NCBI GenBank assembly: GCA_934318045.1
Contig: CAKREY010000012.1
Coordinates: forward strand, 1 to 64,000
Origin: Coprococcus_C sp934318045
GTDB lineage: Bacteria > Bacillota > Clostridia > Lachnospirales > Lachnospiraceae
DNA: 64,000 nucleotides
Reading direction: 5' to 3'
The notes beneath the pieces were generated by a model that was not told the DNA's origin, ran no database searches, and worked only from the letters and a program-made list of their open reading frames with translations. The position numbers and the translations under genes are program-made. Of the stretch, positions 25,277-34,236 are shown in pieces (position 1 is the stretch's first letter; every line of letters begins with the position of its first letter).

Positions 25277-25646
25277 TGCTTGTTTCTCTCCATATCCACT
25301 GCGCATTCCTATCCAGGTTCATTTATTGCCTGTTCCTATCAACATTCATTATACGTTCCTTATTCCATATACACAAGCCATTCCTGGGCTTTTCCAGCTT
25401 CTACTTTTCCTCCACGCCCACCGCGTGGGTTTTCTCCCCGGGAAGCTTCTCTCTACGCCCATTTTGCCAACAAACCATCCTTTTCCTGCATATTTCTCCA
25501 GCAAAAGTTTCCTCCCAGCCTTGCAATCTCTCAAGCAACTCTCTATACTACATACATGAACTACACGATTTCGAAACATACGCTATATCCAAACCACAGT
25601 ATGTTTCACACTTGTGTACCCCGTACACTTCAAAGGAGATTATCAC
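25277..25646. other. Divergent intergenic region, pyrimidine-rich
   Basis: 370 bases without a gene. The plus strand is strongly C/T-rich, giving spurious Ser/Pro/Phe-rich frames without ribosome sites. CCCAC, CGC, GTGGG (25417-25429) form a short hairpin followed by TTTT. The promoter of the aminopeptidase gene is at 25521-25549. No clear promoter for the nuclease gene is seen. Confidence 0.5.
25521..25549 (+). promoter_or_regulatory. Sigma-A promoter of the M18 aminopeptidase gene
   Basis: TTGCAA (25521-25526), 17-base spacer, TATACT (25544-25549), about 100 bases upstream of the start codon. Confidence 0.7.
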
Positions 25647-26897
25647 ATGCAAACTTTATTACGTTTTTTACGGGATGGCAAAACACAGTTTCACGTTGCC
25701 GCCCTTGCCAAAGAATATTTAGATGCTCATAATTTTACTCAGGTATCTGACCGAGAAAATCTCGCCGGGCTTGCCGCAGGCAGATACTATCTCGCCCCAT
25801 TTTCTTCGATCGTGATTCCATTTGTCAAATGCACGCAGAACACACAGGTGCGCATTGCCTGTGCACACACGGATTTCCCGATGCTCAAGGTAAAGCCGAA
25901 CCCGGAATTAAAAAAGCAGGGATATCTGCAAATAAATGTGGAACCTTATGGCGGACTTATCAAGGAAACCTGGTTTGACCGTCCGCTCGGTCTCGCCGGG
26001 AAAGTGATCTGCAAGAGTGTTTCCATTTTCCATCCGGAAGTCCGGTTGTTTGATTCCGAAAACCCGGTTGCCATCATTCCAAACCTTGCCCCACATCTGA
26101 AACGCGGCAGCAAAGAAGGAGAGCTTGATGTGCAAAAAGAGCTGATCCCGATTGTAGACATGATTACACCGTCCAATAATGCCAATCCGCATTTTCTGCT
26201 TTCTTATGTAGCAGAAAAGCTAGGCATCCATCCGGATGATATTCTGGACTTCGATTTGTACCTGTACATCTGTGATGCACCAACAACTGTCGGTATACAC
26301 GATGCATTTGTGACAAGCCCTCGTGTCGATAATATTTCCTCTGTCTGTGCCATATTAGAAGGTCTGACAAACGCAGAGCCTTCTGATACACTTTGCATCG
26401 GTGCGCTCTTTGACAACGAAGAGATCGGCAGTCGTTCAAAGCAGGGTGCTGACAGCCTGTTACTTGCCGATATCGTAAAACGTCTGACTGCAGACAGCCC
26501 GATTTCGCTGACCGAAGATGGATTCTATCTGTCTGTGGATGTCGCACATGCCACACACCCAAATTACAGTGAGAAATCGGATATCACAAATACCGTACTG
26601 CTCGGAAAGGGTGCTGTCCTGAAATCCAGTGCCAGCCAGCGCTATGTATGCGACAGCGAGGCTGGAGCCTGCATCATTGATCTATGCAACACAGAACATA
26701 TCGCTCTACAGCGCACCGTCAACCGTTCCGGCATGCCGGGCGGACAGACACTTGGTCCAATCGTATCCTCCTACCTGCCCATGCGTGCGTGTGATATCGG
26801 TATTCCGGTTCTTTCCATGCATTCTGCAAGTGAACTGATGCACAAAGATGATTACAGTGCTTTAAGCAATCTGTTAAAACAGTTTTATCTTGCATAA
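25647..26897 (+). CDS. apeB: M18 family aminopeptidase
   Basis: 416 residues. A zinc metallopeptidase of the aspartyl-aminopeptidase family that removes N-terminal residues from peptides in the cytoplasm. Metal ligand motifs seen: CAHTDFP (about 74), PRVDNISSVCAILEGL (about 225), DNEEIGSRSKQGA (catalytic and metal Glu pair, about 258), DVAHATHPNY (about 300), and a late His near SMHSASELMH. AAAGGAGA lies 7 bases before the ATG at 25647; an earlier in-frame ATG has no ribosome site. Monocistronic with promoter and terminator. Confidence 0.93.
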   Translation: MQTLLRFLRDGKTQFHVAALAKEYLDAHNFTQVSDRENLAGLAAGRYYLAPFSSIVIPFVKCTQNTQVRIACAHTDFPMLKVKPNPELKKQGYLQINVEPYGGLIKETWFDRPLGLAGKVICKSVSIFHPEVRLFDSENPVAIIPNLAPHLKRGSKEGELDVQKELIPIVDMITPSNNANPHFLLSYVAEKLGIHPDDILDFDLYLYICDAPTTVGIHDAFVTSPRVDNISSVCAILEGLTNAEPSDTLCIGALFDNEEIGSRSKQGADSLLLADIVKRLTADSPISLTEDGFYLSVDVAHATHPNYSEKSDITNTVLLGKGAVLKSSASQRYVCDSEAGACIIDLCNTEHIALQRTVNRSGMPGGQTLGPIVSSYLPMRACDIGIPVLSMHSASELMHKDDYSALSNLLKQFYLA

Positions 26898-26911
26898 CAT
26901 CCATGCATAAC

Positions 26912-26946
26912 AAAAAGGAGGAGAATTTGCATTCTCTTCCTTTTTT
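26912..26946 (+). terminator. Terminator after the M18 aminopeptidase gene
   Basis: AAAAAGGAGGAGAAT and ATTCTCTTCCTTTTTT pair over about 15 bp with one mismatch and a TTGC loop, ending in T6. It may also serve the convergent gene at 26964. Confidence 0.82.
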
Positions 26947-26963
26947 ATTTCCTGTATATAGCT

Positions 26964-28805
26964 TTAATATTTATAGATAATCCGTTTCATCCAGTCTTCT
27001 ATAATGGAATCATTCGCATTTAAAATAATCTCCTTTGTCTCCGCCGGATTATCTGTGATAATTCCATCAACATCCAGCAAAAGCAGATCTTTGATATATG
27101 CTTCATTATTCACTGTCCATGCATAGATTTTTTTACCTTTTGCATGAATTTTGCTGACCATATTATTACTGATATAGGTATGTTTGATACTGAATCCATC
27201 AATGCCCTGCATTCCCGCAAAATCTCCGAATGCCATCGTCATAATGTAAAGTGTGGATATCTCGGGATCTAATTCTTTCGCTTCCCGCAATGCCTTGACG
27301 CTCTGTGACCCCAGCATACACTGATCCACAAAATCATACTCATGCAACAGATTCACGATTCCCTGCACATAATTTTGATCCGTGTCCGCAGGTTTTAATT
27401 CTATATTCAGAAATACATCATTTTCTTTGGCAAAAATAAGTACTTCCTCAAGTGTCGGAATATGTGTACCATCATAAGATCGGTCAAAATAGCTTCCCAC
27501 ATCCAGCTTGCTGATATAGTCATAATCCACCTCTCCTACCTTGTGTCTGACATTGGCAGTACGATACAGACTTTCATCATGCATGATAATATATACACCA
27601 TCTTTGGTCTGCCTCACATCTAATTCAATAATATCCGCTCCGTCTTCAACCGCCTGCTCAAATGCCGGCATTGTATTCTCCGGTGCTTTGCCCGCATCCC
27701 CACGATGTGCTGTCACGGATGCATTGGTTGGATATGCAATTCGGAATGACATGTAATTATTGGTTGACAGATAGACATAGCAGCCATTTAAAATCAATCC
27801 AAAAGCTACAGCTGAGGCTAAAAATGTATGCTGTTTCTTCCGCGAACGGTCAGAAAGAAGTTTTTCTTCCCGTTCTTGCATCTTACTTAGATGGAGTTTC
27901 TTAAACTCCGCATACTCCATATCCCCTTCCCGCTCATAAAAATGTGCGCAAATATATGCATGGATAAGTGGTGTTGTAACAATTACAATCAACACATACA
28001 AAATCACAGATGCCGCCCGAAAAACAGTGTCTACCACAACAAATACTGTTTTATTCGGAACGATCTGCATGACAACCTTTGAAATACCGGCAGCAAATGC
28101 GCCTTCTAAAAGTACTGCAACGACTGCGATTGACAGATTTAAACCTATCACGCCAATCATCATCAGCAATACATGATTTTTCATTGCCTGATTACTCATC
28201 CGGCGCGCCTGACGGTAACTCACTTTATACAACACAAAATAATTCAGTGTAAATATCTGTCTGAAAAATGTGACACACAATACCAGATAAATTGCTAACG
28301 CTCCCATCAGGCCAAACTTATAGTTTTTAAGAAAGTGCATCAAAAACTCCGGCAATTTCATACCAAGCAACGTGCCGGATAAGGTCAGAGAATACGTAAA
28401 CGGAAGAATAAACAATACATATCCAAGTGTAAGCAGATTCTTCGGTGCAAGGCTCCGGCAGGCATTACCGATTCCATGCAGCAATATATCCATCGGATTC
28501 AGCTTTTCGCGCCGCACCGATGCTTCCATACTAAATATGATTCCTGACAGGTTCACTAACAAGAAAAACGATATCAAAATCAACATCAGCAAAAACGATA
28601 CATATGTGATCGGAGACCGCATATACCGGTGGATTGTTCCGGACGAAAGGTATGAAATTCCCGCAATGTTCATAGACAGATTCAGCAATCCGTACATCGC
28701 CGGTGTCAAAATTGCCAGAGACAATACCCGGTAAACCACTTCAAAAAAAGCAATAGAGGAAATGTTATACCGCAGCATTTTCACCGCTTGTTTCAAACGA
28801 CCCAT
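26964..28805 (-). CDS. Membrane glycerophosphodiester phosphodiesterase family protein
   Basis: 613 residues. The first 330 residues hold about six to eight hydrophobic helices, matching the membrane domain often fused to these enzymes. One more helix lies near 325-345, then the GDPD barrel outside: VTAHRGDAGKAPENTMPAF (catalytic His, residues near 360), ADIIELDVRQTKDGVYIIMH (Glu-x-Asp metal ligands and second His), LNIELKP, and AWTVN near the end. It likely cleaves glycerophosphodiesters or polyglycerolphosphate at the cell surface; the exact substrate is inference. The start is the ATG at 28805 after GGAGGAAAAA. An extended -10 promoter lies at 28850-28858. Confidence 0.9.
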   Translation of the reverse strand: MGRLKQAVKMLRYNISSIAFFEVVYRVLSLAILTPAMYGLLNLSMNIAGISYLSSGTIHRYMRSPITYVSFLLMLILISFFLLVNLSGIIFSMEASVRREKLNPMDILLHGIGNACRSLAPKNLLTLGYVLFILPFTYSLTLSGTLLGMKLPEFLMHFLKNYKFGLMGALAIYLVLCVTFFRQIFTLNYFVLYKVSYRQARRMSNQAMKNHVLLMMIGVIGLNLSIAVVAVLLEGAFAAGISKVVMQIVPNKTVFVVVDTVFRAASVILYVLIVIVTTPLIHAYICAHFYEREGDMEYAEFKKLHLSKMQEREEKLLSDRSRKKQHTFLASAVAFGLILNGCYVYLSTNNYMSFRIAYPTNASVTAHRGDAGKAPENTMPAFEQAVEDGADIIELDVRQTKDGVYIIMHDESLYRTANVRHKVGEVDYDYISKLDVGSYFDRSYDGTHIPTLEEVLIFAKENDVFLNIELKPADTDQNYVQGIVNLLHEYDFVDQCMLGSQSVKALREAKELDPEISTLYIMTMAFGDFAGMQGIDGFSIKHTYISNNMVSKIHAKGKKIYAWTVNNEAYIKDLLLLDVDGIITDNPAETKEIILNANDSIIEDWMKRIIYKY

Positions 28806-28849
28806 AACTTTTTCCTCCATTTCTTTCCATATTTTTCAAACGACTGATA

Positions 28850-28858
28850 ATTATATCA
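28850..28858 (-). promoter_or_regulatory. Extended -10 promoter of the GDPD gene
   Basis: Minus strand TGATATAAT, a perfect TATAAT with TGn in front; the -35 is poor. About 45 bases before the start codon. Confidence 0.5.
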
Positions 28859-28886
28859 TAGCCTAAAAACATTTCTCTATAATGCA

Positions 28887-29921
28887 TTACAAAATCAGCA
28901 TAGCATCGCCAAACGAGAAGAATCGATATTTCTCCTCGACCGCAATCTTATATGCTTCAAGGATCTTCTCCCGGTCATATAATGCAGAGACCAGCATCAA
29001 CAGTGTCGATTCCGGCAGATGGAAATTCGTGATCAGGCGGTCAACCACCTTGAATTTATATCCCGGATAGATGAAAATATCCGTCCAGCCACTGCAGGCA
29101 CGCACATGCCCTGTCTCATCTGCGACCGTCTCCAGCGTACGCGTACTCGTGGTGCCAACCGAAACGACCTTGCCGCCATTTGCTTTCGTCTCATTGATCG
29201 TATTGGCAGCTTCCTCGTCGATCACATAGAACTCACTGTGCATATGATGCTCTAAAATATTCTCGACTTTCACCGGACGGAATGTACCAAGGCCGACATG
29301 CAGAGTTACTCTTGCGATCTTGATACCTTTCTCCTTGATCTCTTGCAGAAGCTCCTTCGTAAAATGCAATCCAGCTGTCGGTGCCGCTGCCGAACCGGTA
29401 TGTGTTGCATAGACCGTCTGATAACGATCCTTGTCCTCCAGCCGGTGTGTAATATATGGCGGAAGCGGCATCTGCCCAAGCTCGTCTAACACTTCCTCGA
29501 AGATTCCTTCGTATTCAAACCGGATCAGTCGATTGCCCTCTTCGACTATATCAATCACTTCGCCGACCAATTTTCCCTCACCAAAGGAAATACGCGCACC
29601 CACACGTGCCTTCTTGCCCGGCTTCACCAGCGTCTCCCAGACTTTATCATCATGGCGTTTCAAGAGCAGCACCTCAATGGACGCTCCTGTATCTTCCTTC
29701 ACGCCAATCAGTCTGGCCGGAATGACCTTTGTATCATTGATAACCAAACAGTCACCCGGATTTAAGTATTCAATCACATCCGAGAAATGCCGGTGCTCGA
29801 TTCCACCGGTCTCACGGTTCAACACCATAAGCCGGGAATCGCTTCGCTTCAGGAGCGGATCCTGCGCGATCAGCTCCTGCGGCAGCTCATAATTAAAATC
29901 ACTTAACTTCATTTCGTTCAT
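28887..29921 (-). CDS. queA: S-adenosylmethionine:tRNA ribosyltransferase-isomerase
   Basis: 344 residues. QueA transfers and isomerises the ribose of SAM onto preQ1 in tRNA, giving epoxyqueuosine. Signatures seen: MKLSDFNYELPQELIAQDP at the N-terminus, RLMVLNRETG, VINDTKVIPARL, HTGSAAAPTAGLHFT, LHVGLGTFRPVKV and NFHLPESTLLMLVSA. The start is the ATG at 29921, 9 bases after GGAG; the internal ATG three codons on is a possible alternative. It lies 70 bases downstream of pheT and may be read from the same T-box-controlled transcript. No other queuosine genes are in the window. Confidence 0.95.
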   Translation of the reverse strand: MNEMKLSDFNYELPQELIAQDPLLKRSDSRLMVLNRETGGIEHRHFSDVIEYLNPGDCLVINDTKVIPARLIGVKEDTGASIEVLLLKRHDDKVWETLVKPGKKARVGARISFGEGKLVGEVIDIVEEGNRLIRFEYEGIFEEVLDELGQMPLPPYITHRLEDKDRYQTVYATHTGSAAAPTAGLHFTKELLQEIKEKGIKIARVTLHVGLGTFRPVKVENILEHHMHSEFYVIDEEAANTINETKANGGKVVSVGTTSTRTLETVADETGHVRACSGWTDIFIYPGYKFKVVDRLITNFHLPESTLLMLVSALYDREKILEAYKIAVEEKYRFFSFGDAMLIL

Positions 29922-29991
29922 ATCTATCTGCTCCATGTTTCTTCTATATACATTGGGTGCAAAGTATAAAATGCTGTACTGCACAATTTCA

Positions 29992-32418
29992 TTATGCCCG
30001 TATTTCGATGCCCATCTTCGAAAGCTCTGCGAGAAGCTTATCAACAACCGGATTAACATCTGCATCGGTCAAAGTCTTTGTCTTGTCACGGAATACAAGT
30101 GAATATGCAACAGACTTCTTGCCAGGTGCTACCTGCTCACCTTCATAGACATCGAACAGCTTGTAGCTTTCTAACATCTTTCCGCCACACTTCTTGATAA
30201 CTTTCTCGATTTCACCAACGAATACCGTCTTATCCACAACCAATGCCAGATCGCGTGTAACACTTGGGAACTTCGCGATACCTTCGTACTTTCTGTCAAA
30301 TGTCGTAAGCATTGTAACTGTCTGCATATCCAGAACTGCGACATAGACTTCCTTCTTCATGCCATAGTTTTCAACAACCTCCGGATGAAGCTGTCCGAGA
30401 TAACCAACCGAAAGCTTGCCTTTCGTGATATTTGCCTGACGTCCCGGATGTAAGAATGGATGCTCAGAGGTTGGCTCGTAGCTTACTTCCTTCGCAAATC
30501 CAAGCTTCTCTGTCAGCTCTTCGATTACACCCTTCAGATCGAAGAAATCGCCCTCGCCGAACATACCGAGGGTTAACATCATGCGCTCATCCGGAAGCTC
30601 TGTCAACGGAAGTGCCTTCGGCAGATATACATTTGCAAGCTCATACAGTCTCGCATGTTTATTTCTACGGTTATAGTTTGTAGAAAGGGATGTCAGCATA
30701 CCATTCAATGGAAGCGTTCTCATGATAGAGAAGTCCTCTCCAAGTGGGTTCATGATTTGGATTGCATTTCTATATACGGAATCCTGTGGGATTAACAGCT
30801 TATCAAATACCTTCGGACTCTCGAACGAATAATGCATAGCTCCGGAGAAACCATCACCCTCGACAATATTTCTTACGATATCATTTACACGCTCTGCATA
30901 GCTCTTCTTACCGGCAGTGGACTCGCCATGTGGCAGAGTCGTCGGAATATTGGCATAGCCATAGAAACGTGCTACTTCCTCTGCAAGATCTGCCATACAC
31001 TTCAGATCCTGACGGAAAGTAGGGATTGTCAGCATATTTGTCTTCTCGTCATAACGAAGCTCCAGCTTCTTGAAGATGGAAAGCATAACATCAGAAGAAA
31101 TGTCTGTTCCGAGCAGCTTGTTCATCTTCTCCGGCTCGAACGGAAGCTCGATTTCCTTAACTGGATGTGGATATACATCCACCATACCGTCCACGACTTT
31201 ACCACAGCCAAGTTCCTCGATCAACTGGCAGGCACGGTTGATTGCCTGTTCTGCCAAGTTTGGATCAAGTCCCTTCACGAATTTTGCGGCTGCATCAGTA
31301 GCAAGACCGATTCGCTTTGTTGTGAGACGGATATTCGTACCGTCGAAGCAGGCTGCCTCGAACAGCAATGTCTTGATGTCATCCGTAACCATGGAATTCT
31401 CACCACCCATGATACCGGCAATACCGATTTCCTTCTCGCCGTCACAGATCATCAGAACGTCCTTGTCCATCTTACGTTCCTGACCGTCCAGTGTCACAAA
31501 TGTATCACCGTCATTGGCACGTTTTACAACGATTTTCTTGCCTGCGATCGTATCTAAGTCATACGCGTGCATTGGCTGACCATACTCTTCCATAACATAA
31601 TTTGTAATATCAACCAGATTGTTGATCGAACGGATTCCCTGAGAAGCCAGTCTCTCACGCATCCATTTTGGTGAAGGACCGATCTTCAAATCTGTCACAA
31701 CTCTGGCTGTATAACGCGGGCACAGATCCGGTGCCTGTACATCTACCGTAATGTAATCATTCACATCGCCGCCGCTGCCCTGTACCTTGATCTCCGGCTC
31801 ATGGAATTCCTTGTCAAAGGTTGCAGCAGCCTCTCTTGCCATACCGATCATAGAGAAACAATCGACACGGTTCGATGTGATCTCATACTCTACAACAGAA
31901 TCATGCAGGCCAAGTGCTGCGATTGCATCATCGCCCGGCTTTACACCTGACTCTTCGCCGAAAATGTAAATACCATACTCCGGTGCTTCCGGGTACAGAT
32001 CTCTGGATGAACCAAGCTCTTCGATGGAGCACATCATACCATCGCTCTCGATACCACGAAGCTTGCCCTTCTTGATCTTGATGCCGTCCTCCGGAAGTGG
32101 CTCGCCATCATGTCCGCCTGCAACCTTGCCGCCATCTAAGACAACCGGTACGAGGTCACCTTCCTTTACATTTGGAGCACCTGTTACGATCTGGATCGTC
32201 CCAGCACCGATATTTACCTGACAGATAATGAGTTTATCTGCGTCCGGGTGCTTCTCGATCTTCTCGATCTTACCAACGACTATCTTCTCTAAATTCTTAT
32301 CTTTTTTCTCATATCCTTCTACATGGGAACCGGACAGTGTCATCGCATCTACGAAATCCTGTACGTCCACGTCTAAATCAGGAACATATACTTTTAACCA
32401 TGAAATCGGTGTATTCAT
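29992..32418 (-). CDS. pheT: Phenylalanine--tRNA ligase beta subunit
   Basis: 808 residues, full length. Order: N-terminal EMAP-like tRNA-binding domain (about 40-150, VVGKIEKIEKHPDADKL), the B3/B4 editing domain, the B5 domain (ELPFEPEKMNKLLG), a catalytic-like core that pairs with PheS, and the C-terminal FDX-ACB anticodon-binding domain (FPSVTRDLALVVDKTV to the end). GGAGGTAAGAAG directly precedes the ATG at 32418, which fixes the start. It is separated from pheS by 248 bases that hold a frameshifted small reading frame, although these genes are usually nearly contiguous. Confidence 0.96.
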   Translation of the reverse strand: MNTPISWLKVYVPDLDVDVQDFVDAMTLSGSHVEGYEKKDKNLEKIVVGKIEKIEKHPDADKLIICQVNIGAGTIQIVTGAPNVKEGDLVPVVLDGGKVAGGHDGEPLPEDGIKIKKGKLRGIESDGMMCSIEELGSSRDLYPEAPEYGIYIFGEESGVKPGDDAIAALGLHDSVVEYEITSNRVDCFSMIGMAREAAATFDKEFHEPEIKVQGSGGDVNDYITVDVQAPDLCPRYTARVVTDLKIGPSPKWMRERLASQGIRSINNLVDITNYVMEEYGQPMHAYDLDTIAGKKIVVKRANDGDTFVTLDGQERKMDKDVLMICDGEKEIGIAGIMGGENSMVTDDIKTLLFEAACFDGTNIRLTTKRIGLATDAAAKFVKGLDPNLAEQAINRACQLIEELGCGKVVDGMVDVYPHPVKEIELPFEPEKMNKLLGTDISSDVMLSIFKKLELRYDEKTNMLTIPTFRQDLKCMADLAEEVARFYGYANIPTTLPHGESTAGKKSYAERVNDIVRNIVEGDGFSGAMHYSFESPKVFDKLLIPQDSVYRNAIQIMNPLGEDFSIMRTLPLNGMLTSLSTNYNRRNKHARLYELANVYLPKALPLTELPDERMMLTLGMFGEGDFFDLKGVIEELTEKLGFAKEVSYEPTSEHPFLHPGRQANITKGKLSVGYLGQLHPEVVENYGMKKEVYVAVLDMQTVTMLTTFDRKYEGIAKFPSVTRDLALVVDKTVFVGEIEKVIKKCGGKMLESYKLFDVYEGEQVAPGKKSVAYSLVFRDKTKTLTDADVNPVVDKLLAELSKMGIEIRA

Positions 32419-32432
32419 CTTCTTACCTCCAT

Positions 32433-32646
32433 CTACTCGTCGATGTCCATGCAACAATCATAAGTGTCTGTGCGGTGAACCATATCACGAAATTCTACGC
32501 AGACACGCTTTCGCTCGGATAAAGCACATAGCTGTACTAAATTCGCAGCAACAAGTTGCCGCTCATTAAGTGCCGATGTGTTTATACGGTCTGCTTTAGA
32601 ATTTGTAATATAGTTCGCCGCTATCTACATATCCAAATTGTTGCAT
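32433..32646 (-). pseudogene. Frameshifted small reading frame between pheS and pheT
   Basis: From an ATG at 32646 (GAGGAAG 9 bases upstream) the frame reads MQQFGYVDSGELYYKF and stops at TAA (32598-32596). The +1 frame is then open without a start codon of its own, reading ITNSKADRINTSALNERQLV and on through ANLVQLCALSERKRVCVEF to DMDIDE-like residues and TAG at 32433. Joined, this gives about 70 residues that fill the pheS-pheT gap almost exactly and end just before the pheT ribosome site. It may be a broken gene, a sequencing error, or +1 recoding at TTC-TAA-A. I do not recognise the protein. Confidence 0.45.
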
Positions 32647-32666
32647 AGACATCTTCCTCATTTATT

Positions 32667-33686
32667 TTAGAACTGATTCAAAAATCTTGTGTCGTTTTCG
32701 TACAAGAGACGCATATCATCGATCTCGTACTTTAAGAGTGTGATGCGCTCGAGTCCAATACCAAATGCGAATCCCGAATACTCTTCCGGATCAATGCCAC
32801 ACATTTCCAATACATGCGGGTGAACCATACCGCAACCAAGAATCTCAATCCAGCCGCTGCCCTTACATACACGGCAACCCTTGCCGCCACACTTGAAGCA
32901 GGTGATATCCACCTCTGCAGAAGGCTCTGTAAACGGGAAATGGTGCGGACGGAACTTCGTCTTTGTCTTCTCACCGAAGAACTCCTTTGCAAACTGATCG
33001 AGTGTTCCCTTCAGATCCGCCATTGTGATTCCCTTATCAACAACCAGGCCCTCAACCTGATGGAAGGATGGTGAATGCGTTGCATCTACTTCGTCTGAAC
33101 GGAATACACGTCCCGGTGACAGAATACGGATTGGCAGCTTGCCCTGCTCCATGATTCTTGCCTGTACCGGTGATGTCTGTGTACGAAGCAGAATGTCCTT
33201 TGTGATATAGAATGTATCCTGCTCATCCTTTGCCGGATGGTTTGCAGGGATATTCAAAAGTTCAAAGTTGTATTTGTCATATTCGATTTCCGGTCCGGAT
33301 ACGATCTCATATCCCATACCGATAAATACGCGCTCTAAGTCTTCAAGCGCGATCTGGTTTGGATGTCTGTGTCCGTCGATCTTCTTCACACCCGGAAGTG
33401 TAACATCGATTGTCTCACGCTTCATCTTCTCTGCACGCATAGCAGAATTGATGGACTTCATCTTCTCCTCGAGCTTTGCCTCGATGTTCGCACGTGTCTC
33501 ATTTACCATCTGTCCAACCTTCGGACGGTCTTCCGGAGCCACATCCTTCATACTCTTCAATACCTGGGTTAATTCACCCTTCTTACCAAGGATCGACACC
33601 TTGATATCATTCAAGAGGTTGATATCCTGTGCCTCTGCAATCTTGGAAAGTGCCTGTTCTTTGATGCTTTGCAACTTTTCTTTCAT
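32667..33686 (-). CDS. pheS: Phenylalanine--tRNA ligase alpha subunit
   Basis: 339 residues, the catalytic subunit of the heterotetrameric enzyme. The N-terminal coiled coil (1-90, LGKKGELTQVLKSMKDVAPE) binds tRNA. The class II core has GHRHPNQIALEDLERVFIGM, motif 2 ILSPGRVFRSDEVDATHSPS, and motif 3 GFAFGIGLERITLLKY. A CFKCGGKGCRVCKGSGW Cys cluster near 265-285 is typical of this lineage. GGAGGAAAACAGGAA precedes the ATG. Transcription is controlled by the T-box leader at 33805-34117. Confidence 0.97.
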   Translation of the reverse strand: MKEKLQSIKEQALSKIAEAQDINLLNDIKVSILGKKGELTQVLKSMKDVAPEDRPKVGQMVNETRANIEAKLEEKMKSINSAMRAEKMKRETIDVTLPGVKKIDGHRHPNQIALEDLERVFIGMGYEIVSGPEIEYDKYNFELLNIPANHPAKDEQDTFYITKDILLRTQTSPVQARIMEQGKLPIRILSPGRVFRSDEVDATHSPSFHQVEGLVVDKGITMADLKGTLDQFAKEFFGEKTKTKFRPHHFPFTEPSAEVDITCFKCGGKGCRVCKGSGWIEILGCGMVHPHVLEMCGIDPEEYSGFAFGIGLERITLLKYEIDDMRLLYENDTRFLNQF

Positions 33687-33804
33687 TTCCTGTTTTCCTC
33701 CATGTTATACCAATTTCAGATGATTGCAAACCAGAAACACATCATACGAGCGATTCATAATTGCAATCATCTGATATGTGTTTCTAACCTTGCATAAAAG
33801 GCAA

Positions 33805-34117
33805 CAAAAAAACTTCGCCCTTACTAGGGACGAAGTAATATCCGCGGTACCACCCTGATTCGACTTCTATAGTCGCTCTCATTGTATGCGTAACGTGCAT
33901 CACGCGACGAATCCTACTTTCCATTGCACCACGACAATGGCATGTTCAAATCCGCGACTCCGGTGTGAAAATGAGATCTTCCTCTACTGAACAGGGCTTG
34001 CAGCCGTGACCCCGTCTCTCTGTCAGGTCTTGAAAATCCTTGTTGCACCTTCAACGTCTTTTATCTTATTCTGTTCTTGCAGGCGCATCATCATTCATTC
34101 CGCAAATGCACCTATCA
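33805..34117 (-). promoter_or_regulatory. T-box riboswitch leader of pheST
   Basis: On the minus strand the leader carries the T-box core GGTGGTACCGCGG (33854-33842 region), which pairs with the uncharged tRNA 3' end. It is followed by a terminator hairpin: ACTTCGTCCCT, loop, AGGGCGAAGT, then T7 (33836-33805). Upstream are stem I elements: AGAGAG, a GGCTGCAAGCC hairpin, and a candidate specifier TTC (Phe) at 33991-33989 followed by A. Uncharged tRNA-Phe should favour the antiterminator and so raise pheS-pheT expression. The core and terminator are seen; the specifier position is inferred. Confidence 0.9.
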
Positions 34118-34124
34118 AAAAAAC

Positions 34125-34152
34125 ATTTTAGCACAATAAAAAGTTGTGTCAA
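34125..34152 (-). promoter_or_regulatory. Sigma-A promoter of the pheST T-box transcript
   Basis: Minus strand perfect TTGACA (34152-34147), 16-base spacer, TAAAAT (34130-34125), directly ahead of the T-box leader. Confidence 0.8.
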
Positions 34153-34173
34153 CCCCGAAAATGTAAACAACAA

Positions 34174-34203
34174 AAGGTGCACTTCACGATTGAAGTGCAC
34201 CTT
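34174..34203 (-). terminator. Terminator after the LRR/ChW surface protein gene
   Basis: A perfect 13-bp stem (AAGGTGCACTTCA and TGAAGTGCACCTT) with a 4-base loop, followed on the minus strand by TTGTTGTTT. It lies 34 bases past the stop at 34237. Confidence 0.85.
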
Positions 34204-34236
34204 CCGCATTTATATCCTGCTAATCACACAGTTTAT

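Noticed and set aside
25280..25732. Several overlapping plus-strand Ser/Pro/Phe-rich reading frames.
   Set aside because: They result from a C/T-rich stretch, lack ribosome sites and overlap the promoter and start of the aminopeptidase gene.
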